Of a DNA stretch of 39,641 bases, positions 32,963 to 39,641 are shown in pieces. Position numbers and translations under genes: made by a program. The notes below the pieces were generated by a model. That model saw nothing but the letters and a program-made list of their open reading frames with translations. It did not search any database and had not been told where the DNA came from. This stretch comes from an uncultured Bacteroidota bacterium (GTDB taxonomy: Bacteria; Bacteroidota; Bacteroidia; Chitinophagales; Chitinophagaceae). The stretch covers positions 1 to 39,641 of the forward strand of contig CAIMDZ010000144.1 in assembly GCA_903839875.1 (NCBI GenBank), given 5' to 3'. Numbering within the stretch: position 1 is the stretch's first letter; each line of letters opens with the position of its first letter.

Positions 32963-33607
32963 TCAGGGGTTTTTCTCCTTGAGCAGCCTGCTGATATCCG
33001 CTATTAGTTTGGTGATATCAGCCTGGTTGAGGCCGTCGTACAAGCCACGAATCTGACCATTACCGTCCACCAGCACAAAGTGCTGATCGTGGATGAAGTC
33101 TTGGTCTATGCTGACGCCGGAAGTATCGTCTTTTGCGCTTATCAGGTAGCTGTAGCGGGCCATATCGTACAGTTTCTTTTTATCGCCCGTAAGGAACATC
33201 CATTGGTTGGCATCGGCATCGTATTTGAGACTGTAAGCTTTCAGTGCCTGGAAGGTGTCTCTCTTAGGGTTGACGGTATGAGACAGGATCAATACATTTT
33301 TGTTGCCCCTGATAGCTTTATACACCTGTGTCATGTTCTCATTCATTTTGGGGCAAATGTTCGGACAGGTGGCATAGAAGAATGAAACAATGTACACTTT
33401 GCCTTTTACGTCCTCGTTGGTTATGGTTTTACCATCCTGGTTAGTAAAAGAGAAGGGGTCAACACGGTGGGTTTCATTGGGGCCATAGACAGGCATGCGA
33501 TCATTGATTTTTTGTTTTGCTTTGATCAATGGGAATGCATACCAGATAAATGCTATACCCAATATAATGAAAAATGAGATATAAAAAATGGCCTTTTTGT
33601 TTTTCAT
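32963..33607 (-). CDS. SCO1/SenC family thioredoxin-fold copper protein
   Basis: 214 residues from the ATG at 33607; a longer upstream frame passes through a repeat. One N-terminal membrane helix (IFYISFFIILGIAFIWYAF) anchors it to the outer face of the inner membrane. The copper site is complete: CPNIC (C81-x3-C85) and H173 (FIHDQHFVLVD). It delivers Cu to cytochrome oxidase or acts as a thiol reductase. No oxidase genes are adjacent. Confidence 0.93.
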   Translation of the reverse strand: MKNKKAIFYISFFIILGIAFIWYAFPLIKAKQKINDRMPVYGPNETHRVDPFSFTNQDGKTITNEDVKGKVYIVSFFYATCPNICPKMNENMTQVYKAIRGNKNVLILSHTVNPKRDTFQALKAYSLKYDADANQWMFLTGDKKKLYDMARYSYLISAKDDTSGVSIDQDFIHDQHFVLVDGNGQIRGLYDGLNQADITKLIADISRLLKEKNP

Positions 33608-33627
33608 GGCGTAAAGGTAAGGAAAAG

Positions 33628-33690
33628 AGCAACCCTTGAAACCCCCTGAACTCCTCCTGCTGAAAAAGCGGACACTGTGCCGGGGGCCAT
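33628..33690 (-). repeat. Dispersed GCTGAAAAAGCGG element, copy C
   Basis: CTGCTGAAAAAGCGGACACT with GTGCCGGGGG beyond, and CCCCCTGAAC before. It is a diverged copy of 11496-11539 and 12640-12680. It lies upstream of the SCO1-like gene. Confidence 0.55.
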
Positions 33691-33817
33691 AGATTGAGCA
33701 AAAGGTCAAATGCTAAACATAATCTTTCGATTGAGCTAAATTGTCAGAACTGCCGGCCGGTACCCAACGGAATTGTGCCTGTTTTTTTCAGATGAGATGC
33801 ATTGGCTAAAAGATATA

Positions 33818-36121
33818 CTAATTGAAATCTTTTACGTCTGGTGCGTTTTCGGGAATATCGTCGTCAACGCCTTTGCCTGGTTTGGTGCCCGGATTTGTAT
33901 CAGTCTGGCCGGGGATGTCGCATTCTCTGTAGGCATCCGGTATAGCGAATTTCGCATTTGGATTAATGTTTAAGCTCTTATCAGCCCAGACACGACGCAT
34001 AAAGTAAGCCCATACCGGCAGGGCAGATGCAGCGCCCTGGCCCATTTGTTCGGTACGGAAGCGGAATTCACGGTCGTCGCAGCCTATCCATACACCGGCA
34101 ATAAGTTCCGGGGCGTAGCCCATAAACCAGGCATCAGCCTGGTTGCTGGTTGTACCGGTTTTGCCGGCCACATCATTTTTGATGCCATAGCGGTAACGCA
34201 TGCGGGCGCCGGTACCATGGTCTACTACGCCACGCATCAGTTGTACCATTTTATAGGCGGTAGTGGGGCTGATAATTTCTTTCTGTGAAGCGGAGAAGCT
34301 TTTGATCAGCATACCATTCTTATCCTCAATCTTGGTAATAAAGAATGGCTGCGAATTAATACCCCTTCCGGGGAACATACTGTAGGCTCCCATCATCTCG
34401 AACAGTGAAATGTCGGAAACCCCGAGCGCCACAGAGGGGAATGGATCCATGCGGCTGGTGATACCACAGCGGTGCGCGAATTCCACAAAGCCCTCAATAC
34501 CTACCTGCTTCAGAATATAGAGGGCTGCATTGTTGATTGAGAGCGCCAGTGCTGTTTTCATTGGCACTGATTCGCCCCAGGGATGAGTATGGTCCGCATT
34601 GTAAGGTGCGGTCATTGTAGGGAATTCCTGGGCTGTAGTTGATACATTGTCGCAAATGGAAAAGCCATTGTCTACCGCGAAAGTATAAAGGATGGGTTTT
34701 ATGGTAGAGCCTACCTGGCGCTTGGTGTTATTGTTCACGTGATCGAACTGGAAGAAGTTGTGGTCTATGCCGCCCACCCATGCTTTTACCTCGCCGGTAG
34801 CGGGGTCCATAGCCATAAAGCCGGCCTGCAGGAAGAGTTTCATGTACTTTATAGAATCTATGGGACTCATCATAGTATCCTTATAGTGCAGCTTATTCCA
34901 GGCAAAGACACGCATTTTTACAGGTACTTTCATTTGGGCCATTGCCTTGGTTTCACTCATTTCCTGGTTCCGGAAATCCTTGTAGTGGTCGCAAGTCTTT
35001 ATTGAATTATTGAGGATATTCTGAATTGGTCCCGGTTTAGCCCACACACTACCATCCCTGTACCCCGGCTGGGCAAGGAATTCCTTTTGCCAAACCGAAA
35101 GGTGTTCCTGTATGGCCTCCTCGGCGTAGCGTTGCATTCGCACATCTATGGTCGTAGTTATTTTCAGCCCGTCTTTATAAATATCGTAAGGGGTGCCATC
35201 GGGCTTTTTGAGATCTTTCAGAATCAGTTTCACCTGCTGCTCCAATACCTGCCTGAAGTAGGGGGCAATACCATCGTGGTAGTCAATCTTATGGTAATCG
35301 AGTGGGGTTTCTTTATCTTTTAATGAGTCATACTGCGCTTCACTGAGGTAATTGTGGTCTACCATCAGCTTCATTACCGTGTTTCGTCTTTCTTTGGATT
35401 TTTTCGGATTTCTGCGGGGGTTGTAATAAGTATTGCCTTTTAGCATTCCTACAAGTGTCGCGGCCTCGTCTACGGTCACTTCGTCTGGCATTTTGTTGTA
35501 GAAAGTAAGCGATGCGTTCTTGATACCATAAACGTTGTCGCCATAAGGAACAGTATTCAGGTACATGGTGATTATTTCATTCTTGGTGAGGTTTCGTTCC
35601 AGCTTTACCGCCAAAACCCACTCCTTGAGTTTCATTATAGGCAAAGAAAGGGTGCTGTTGCTCTTTCTGGGGAAAAGATTTTTTGCAAGCTGCTGGGAAA
35701 TAGTACTGCCACCACCTGCATGCCCCAATCTGAAGACCACCCTGAGCGTAGCTATGGGATCTATACCTGCATGTTCATAAAACCGGGAGTCTTCTGTGGC
35801 TATGAGCGCGTTCATAAGGGTTGGTGAAATCTCAGAGAACTTACTGTTTGACCGGTCGGTAGTGTAGTAGCGGCCCAGTAAAGTGCCATCGGCGGCATTA
35901 ATATCCGATGAAATGGCGCTTTGCGGATTTTCGAGTTCTGCGAGTGAGGGCATGTAACCAAAGGTGCCATTCTCAATCAGGTAAACCATTATAAAGAAAG
36001 TAAGCAACATGAGTATGAATGATACCCAAAGAATGCGAATAGTACGTTTCCTGGTCTTAGGAGGATCCTGCTTGCCGGTACCCGGTTTCTGTTTTTTGAT
36101 ATTATCTGGTTTTGTTGCCAA
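33818..36121 (-). CDS. Class A penicillin-binding protein (PBP1a type)
   Basis: 767 residues. A cytoplasmic Lys/Pro-rich tail, one membrane helix near 30-48, a glycosyltransferase domain with E110 (ATEDSRFYEHAGID) and GGSTISQQLAKNL, and a transpeptidase domain with SxxK at S472-K475 (GSTIK), SxN at 528-530 (SIN) and KTG at 654-656. It polymerises and cross-links peptidoglycan in the periplasm. The C-terminus is acidic. A transglutaminase-like membrane protein lies 121 bases upstream on the same strand; they may or may not be co-transcribed. mrcA/ponA cannot be assigned with certainty. Confidence 0.96.
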   Translation of the reverse strand: MATKPDNIKKQKPGTGKQDPPKTRKRTIRILWVSFILMLLTFFIMVYLIENGTFGYMPSLAELENPQSAISSDINAADGTLLGRYYTTDRSNSKFSEISPTLMNALIATEDSRFYEHAGIDPIATLRVVFRLGHAGGGSTISQQLAKNLFPRKSNSTLSLPIMKLKEWVLAVKLERNLTKNEIITMYLNTVPYGDNVYGIKNASLTFYNKMPDEVTVDEAATLVGMLKGNTYYNPRRNPKKSKERRNTVMKLMVDHNYLSEAQYDSLKDKETPLDYHKIDYHDGIAPYFRQVLEQQVKLILKDLKKPDGTPYDIYKDGLKITTTIDVRMQRYAEEAIQEHLSVWQKEFLAQPGYRDGSVWAKPGPIQNILNNSIKTCDHYKDFRNQEMSETKAMAQMKVPVKMRVFAWNKLHYKDTMMSPIDSIKYMKLFLQAGFMAMDPATGEVKAWVGGIDHNFFQFDHVNNNTKRQVGSTIKPILYTFAVDNGFSICDNVSTTAQEFPTMTAPYNADHTHPWGESVPMKTALALSINNAALYILKQVGIEGFVEFAHRCGITSRMDPFPSVALGVSDISLFEMMGAYSMFPGRGINSQPFFITKIEDKNGMLIKSFSASQKEIISPTTAYKMVQLMRGVVDHGTGARMRYRYGIKNDVAGKTGTTSNQADAWFMGYAPELIAGVWIGCDDREFRFRTEQMGQGAASALPVWAYFMRRVWADKSLNINPNAKFAIPDAYRECDIPGQTDTNPGTKPGKGVDDDIPENAPDVKDFN

Positions 36122-36132
36122 TGTCTGTAATT

Positions 36133-36200
36133 AAGTCAAAAGTATAAAGTATAAAGTCGAAAATCGAAAGTCCAAACCTGCGTGCCGACAGGCAGGCTCG
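36133..36200. repeat. AAGTATAA / AAGTCGAAA repeats and a GC-rich palindrome
   Basis: AAGTCAAAAGTATAAAGTAT and related 7-8 base units are followed by AACCTGCGTGCCGACAGGCAGG, an imperfect copy of the palindrome at 5690-5713. They lie between the PBP and transglutaminase-like genes. Confidence 0.55.
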
Positions 36201-36242
36201 AAAGCCCACGATCCTGAATTGTACTGTAATGAATATTCAAAA

Positions 36243-38864
36243 TTACGTATCTTTTTCATCTTCATCCGGGATCATGAAAAAGGCGATACTTCTGAACGGG
36301 TTCAGGAAACCCCAAAGCCGTTTGCTGTAATCCGTTCTTTCGCGCGCCGTTCTCAGGAATGGTTTTAAAAATCCGTTCACATAGTTTTGCTCTGACGAAT
36401 TCAATTGTTGTTTAGCATATTTCAGTTTCAGGTACACATTCATAAACTGGGTAAATGAAGTGCCAAGTGCCGGATCTGCCAGGTCGCGGGCATACTGCAT
36501 AGGGGTACGTTTACCTCGGAATAAACCCGTCATGTGCAGGTAATAGGCAGCAGTGCGGTAAGCCCAATATGGTTTATCGCCCGTAGGTTTTGCCATCGTG
36601 TACCTTAATATAAAATACCTGAGCAGCAAGCCCGGTAAATACAACATGAAGACAAGGAAAGCTGCGAGCAGGTAAGCAACCAATAACAAAATATTTGTTG
36701 CCGAAAGGTGTTTTTCCTGTACCGGCTCCTCATGTTTTTCTTTGGGCTTGGCTACTTCTTTTTTCTTCAGGTACACCTCATCAATAGGGGTAGGTGATGG
36801 TAGGCTCTTAAGAATCAATTCACTGCTCTGGTTAGGTGCAGGCTCTGTTTTCTTCAGCGCTTCGGCATAGGAAACCGCTGTGCCTTCATCTCCTTTCTGA
36901 ACCATTTGGAGTGGCATTGCAATGCTGTCGCGGTAAATAACCGCAACTTTCATGTCCATTGTCAGACCAACCGGTTTTACGAGTTTGTATTCTTTGTCAT
37001 GAAATACATACCCCTTTACCGACATGGTCATTATCTTTTTCAGGGTGTCCACATTTTCCACCACGCCCTCGGCTGCAAGCCATGCTTTGGGTGGCTGCAT
37101 AGGCGGCGTACCATCCGGTTGAGGGGTAGGGCGCGCTTCGTTGTCATTACCTACTGTGGTATCGAAGTCAAGCCAGCCATAGCCGGGGAAGTAGACCTGT
37201 ACCCATGCATGGGCCTGGTTGGCGTAATACCAATACCAGCCTTTATTCTTATCACTGCGGTCTTCAGTAAGGAATCCAACGGCAATTCTCGACGGTATTC
37301 CTAATGAGCGAAGCATGAAAAGGGTAGCCCCTGCATAATAAGCGCAATAACCCTTGTGGTTTTCATTGAGGAAGTACATCAGCTTTGATGCATTCGGTAT
37401 GTCGGGCACTCCGGGATTGTCGGTATAATGATACAGCCGCTCGCCATTTTCGTCCTTGGAAAAGAAATAATTGCGGATCGCTAAAACTTTGTCCACAGGG
37501 CTGTGTGCGGTATCCGTAATTTTGTGCGCAAGGGTAGTTATAGATTTGAATTTATCATTGCCCGGCATACGCGTGTAGTAGGCAATAAATTTCTGGTCAA
37601 TGCCCTGGTAATCTGTAACCGTGCGTAATAAAGTAAAGCGCATCTCCTGGAATTTTCTCCAGTCGGGTTTATTAATATTATAGACAAATACCGCATTGTT
37701 CAGTTCGGAAACATAGCTTTTTGTGCGGAAGGCCGACTTGAACTCACCCCTGAAGTCTTTTTCGATGGTGATGGGCTGGACAAAAAAGCCGGTACTGGGG
37801 GCGAGGTAGACGTTGGGGGATAACAATTTGTTGTATACCTCAACATCCACTGTTTTTCTGAGCTTCCCGCCCAGGCTATTGCGGATAACGGAAGAATCAA
37901 TCTTTGTCGAGAACAGCGGGATCCTGGAAGGATCCGGCATAAAAAGGTCATTAAAGGGAATAGTTGAGTCGCGTTCAAAAGTTTCGGTGAGCGTATCAAA
38001 TTTTGTAAAATAGAAAGCAGTGAGATACAAAGGATTCAGGACTTGAGTACCCGGAAAATAATTATCAATATGGGCGCAAAAAAGGAGTTGGTTGCTGCGG
38101 CTTAATGAACTGCTCAGTTTTGCAATAGAATCAAGGCTGAATGATCCGTCTTTGTTTTGCTTCAGCATTCCTGCCTTGCCCGCTTTGCCGGCACCCCCGT
38201 AGTTATCAACGACTTCTTTGATTTCAGGGTATTTAAGCCAAAGTACCCCGCCTAAAAATAATCCGGCAACGATAAGGAACAGACCCAGCCGGCGGGTAAG
38301 GAACCACCAGAATTTTTGTGATTTGTCTTTATAATTATAAATCTGTTCTGCGGTAAAGATGATGTAAATGGAATAAAGTACAGTAGGTGAGAAGGACCAG
38401 AGTAATTTGTCAACAGAATCCACTTTTGATTTGGCGATCAACAATACGCAACCGCAAAAAATGGCAGCAGCCAGGAACACTGACCAGTACCTGAGCCGGG
38501 TAAAGCCCCAGCCGATAAGCCAGCCTGTAGTGAAAATAATAGCGAACAACTGGAATTGCCTGGCTATAAAAAAAGCGTCGAATTCGCCGTTGGCATAAAC
38601 GTCGAGGCCTTTGTAAATACTATATAACCCAATGATAAGTAGAATGAAAGTAGGTACAAACCGGATACGAAAAGCGTAGAACACAGCAGCTAAAACCATT
38701 CCTGCCGCAAAATAGATACCCTGTTGTATGGCGTTGCTGCGGGGAATAGAAAAATACTGGTTGGCATTAACGAGCAGAAAATAGCCTGCTGCAGCCGTTG
38801 GCAGTATTAAAAAAATAAGCTTTGCAAGCAACTCGTTGACAGGAGCGGCACGTTCTAGTCTCAT
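36243..38864 (-). CDS. Large membrane protein with transglutaminase-like domain
   Basis: 873 residues. An N-terminal region of about six membrane helices (residues 10-210), a long extracytoplasmic part with the cysteine-protease-like triad C507 (KGYCAYYAG), H552 (QAHAWVQVYF) and D567 (WLDFDTT), a further membrane helix near 720-745, and a C-terminal cytoplasmic tail. This is the TgpA-like arrangement, in which members in other bacteria are linked to cell-envelope integrity. Substrate unknown. Position next to PBP1a is suggestive of a wall-related role, not proof. Confidence 0.85.
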   Translation of the reverse strand: MRLERAAPVNELLAKLIFLILPTAAAGYFLLVNANQYFSIPRSNAIQQGIYFAAGMVLAAVFYAFRIRFVPTFILLIIGLYSIYKGLDVYANGEFDAFFIARQFQLFAIIFTTGWLIGWGFTRLRYWSVFLAAAIFCGCVLLIAKSKVDSVDKLLWSFSPTVLYSIYIIFTAEQIYNYKDKSQKFWWFLTRRLGLFLIVAGLFLGGVLWLKYPEIKEVVDNYGGAGKAGKAGMLKQNKDGSFSLDSIAKLSSSLSRSNQLLFCAHIDNYFPGTQVLNPLYLTAFYFTKFDTLTETFERDSTIPFNDLFMPDPSRIPLFSTKIDSSVIRNSLGGKLRKTVDVEVYNKLLSPNVYLAPSTGFFVQPITIEKDFRGEFKSAFRTKSYVSELNNAVFVYNINKPDWRKFQEMRFTLLRTVTDYQGIDQKFIAYYTRMPGNDKFKSITTLAHKITDTAHSPVDKVLAIRNYFFSKDENGERLYHYTDNPGVPDIPNASKLMYFLNENHKGYCAYYAGATLFMLRSLGIPSRIAVGFLTEDRSDKNKGWYWYYANQAHAWVQVYFPGYGWLDFDTTVGNDNEARPTPQPDGTPPMQPPKAWLAAEGVVENVDTLKKIMTMSVKGYVFHDKEYKLVKPVGLTMDMKVAVIYRDSIAMPLQMVQKGDEGTAVSYAEALKKTEPAPNQSSELILKSLPSPTPIDEVYLKKKEVAKPKEKHEEPVQEKHLSATNILLLVAYLLAAFLVFMLYLPGLLLRYFILRYTMAKPTGDKPYWAYRTAAYYLHMTGLFRGKRTPMQYARDLADPALGTSFTQFMNVYLKLKYAKQQLNSSEQNYVNGFLKPFLRTARERTDYSKRLWGFLNPFRSIAFFMIPDEDEKDT

Positions 38865-39117
38865 AAATAAACCACAACCCCAAATGGGGTTTACTTAACA
38901 TAAAATTGTAAAACAGTATAAATATAGGAGAAAAAAAACTGGAAGGTTTGTTAAAAAAATGGTTTTTTAATGAATTTATGATTTGTAGTGCAATTAAGGC
39001 TAAACCTGATGGAGTTTCGCGGGGTATCGGAACGTGCAATACCTTGCGGCACCGCTAAAGCTAAGGCGGCACCCAGTCGGGATCGAACTTATTACGGATT
39101 CATTTTGGTATCTCCAC

Positions 39118-39167
39118 TGGTTTAAGACTTGAGCGAAGCGGAGTCTTAAATCCACCAATAAAACGAA
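39118..39167. repeat. Palindromic direct repeat, copy 1
   Basis: TGGTTTAAGACTTGAGCGAA then GCGGAGTCTTAAATCCACCA: TTAAGACT pairs with AGTCTTAA. Copy 2 is at 39376-39426. Confidence 0.7.
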
Positions 39168-39195
39168 GGTCTGCGACCGGCAACCCATACCGTTC

Positions 39196-39223
39196 TTCCG
39201 GATGTTCCGTAGGGCATCCGGAA
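39196..39223. repeat. TTCCGGATG hairpin
   Basis: TTCCGGATG and CATCCGGAA form a perfect 9-bp stem with a 10-base loop; no T run follows on either side. Confidence 0.6.
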
Positions 39224-39375
39224 GTGGAGATAAAACGCCGTTTGCAACGGAGTTCACCGTTCTGACGCTGAAATTAACCGCAACTCTGCCATATTTCTCC
39301 ACTGGCCGTAAGCATCTCGCTTCGTCCATATATAACGAAGCATCCCGCTTTCGAATTAAAACACCAACACCCCAT

Positions 39376-39426
39376 TGGTTTAAGACTTTAGCGAAGCGGA
39401 GTCTTAAATTCACCAATAAAAGCGAA
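39376..39426. repeat. Palindromic direct repeat, copy 2
   Basis: Same unit as 39118-39167, differing mainly by G to T in the loop and CC to TC after the right arm. The outer ATTGGT/ACCAAT arms also pair. Confidence 0.7.
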
Positions 39427-39431
39427 ACCTG

Positions 39432-39464
39432 CCCTGCCTACCGGCAGGCTGCCGGTAGACAGGG
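39432..39464. repeat. Long GC-rich palindrome
   Basis: CCCTG-C-CTACCGGCAG is mirrored by CTGCCGGTAG-A-CAGGG around one central base, with one mismatch. It is related in composition to the palindromes at 5690 and 36175. Confidence 0.65.
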
Positions 39465-39584
39465 TCTTAAAAATCTTAGTCATATCCCTGAGGTACCACT
39501 GGTCGAAGTTATACCGTTCAAAAGCAAACCTTTTCAAACATTTTTTTTATGTTTGTATTTGCAGGTAGTAAGCCCGTTTTTACT

Positions 39585-39641
39585 TCACTCTGAAGTTTGG
39601 GACGCTATCTGCTTTTTTAGTTCTTGTTCCGCCTTTCTTGA
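39585..39641 (-). CDS. C-terminal end of a gene cut by the window edge
   Basis: The minus strand is open from the window edge for 18 codons (SRKAEQELKKQIASQTSE) to a TGA at 39585-39587. The helix-like, charged composition looks like a genuine protein end. The product cannot be named. Confidence 0.35.
   Translation of the reverse strand, partial: SRKAEQELKKQIASQTSE

Larger units (their letters stand above)
39000..39584. repeat. Repeat-rich intergenic stretch
   Basis: No supported gene. It holds two near-identical copies of a ~50-base palindromic unit (39118-39167 and 39376-39426), a TTCCGGATG/CATCCGGAA hairpin (39196-39223) and a long GC-rich palindrome (39432-39464). The preceding stretch 38865-38999 is AT-rich, without recognised features. 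Confidence 0.6.

Noticed and set aside
33608-33709. N-terminal extension of the SCO1-like protein
   Set aside because: The extension is encoded by repeat copy C; the membrane anchor starts at the ATG at 33607.
39071-39095. GGGATCGAAC on the plus strand, like the T arm of a minus-strand tRNA
   Set aside because: The T-stem flanks do not pair and no acceptor, D or anticodon arm could be built around it.
39000-39416. 138-codon minus-strand open frame
   Set aside because: It runs through the direct palindromic repeats and hairpins; the repeated peptide segments simply reflect the repeated DNA. There is no protein-like domain.
1-39641. CRISPR array
   Set aside because: The only regular repeats are the coding 27-base units and dispersed hairpins; there are no equal-length unique spacers.

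Overview
The window reads as chromosomal DNA of a Bacteroidota bacterium, probably close to Chitinophagaceae (inference). The evidence is repeated TAnnTTTG -7 promoter boxes with few Shine-Dalgarno sequences, many signal-peptide or lipobox proteins of unknown function, Bacteroidota-type families (DUF6452, DUF6048, DUF6992, a DnaB with a long C-terminal tail), and dense short intergenic repeats. No rRNA, tRNA or CRISPR was recognised. The window carries no prophage or plasmid backbone.

Layout. 1-850: 3' part of a group II intron RNA with no reverse transcriptase, then hairpin repeats. 0.86-3.4 kb: an M16 peptidase, then two damaged small genes (a retropepsin-like protease with an in-frame stop, and a DUF4304 gene frameshifted in a T10 run). 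3.6-4.6 kb: rpsL-rpsG with its promoter and terminator, but no fusA. 4.8-8.8 kb: a 2OG-Fe(II) oxygenase, htpG, a two-gene module that looks like an undescribed toxin-antitoxin pair, and a SEC-C protein. 8.9-15.2 kb: exported proteins, including an M28 peptidase, a serpin-like lipoprotein, small lipoproteins and a secreted protein made of His-rich nonapeptide repeats. 15.3-24.4 kb: a two-domain M16 peptidase, a DUF6992 membrane protein, a RelE-type module with a broken toxin, pyruvate kinase, a cysteine desulfurase, a decayed tandem duplicate of a small membrane protein, and a second, toxin-less copy of the 8-kb module. 24.4-30.3 kb: dnaB, then a tightly overlapping run pheT - coiled-coil protein - DUF6452 - DUF6048. 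30.5-39.6 kb: pdxH, a small membrane protein, a ChrA-type transporter, a SCO1-like protein, a class A PBP, a large membrane transglutaminase-like protein, a repeat-rich stretch, and the 3' end of a gene cut by the window edge.

How the genes relate. Most are housekeeping genes (translation, replication, chaperone, glycolysis, Fe-S/sulfur and PLP metabolism, cell wall) in short single-gene or two-gene units. They are separated by accessory islands with small duplicated, frameshifted or toxin-antitoxin-like genes. The strongest leads are the duplicated small-gene module at 7.7-8.3 and 22.75-23.05 kb with its palindromic operator and internal promoter, the SSB-like acidic tip on DnaB, the His-repeat protein, and a dispersed repeat that supplies stop codons to neighbouring genes.
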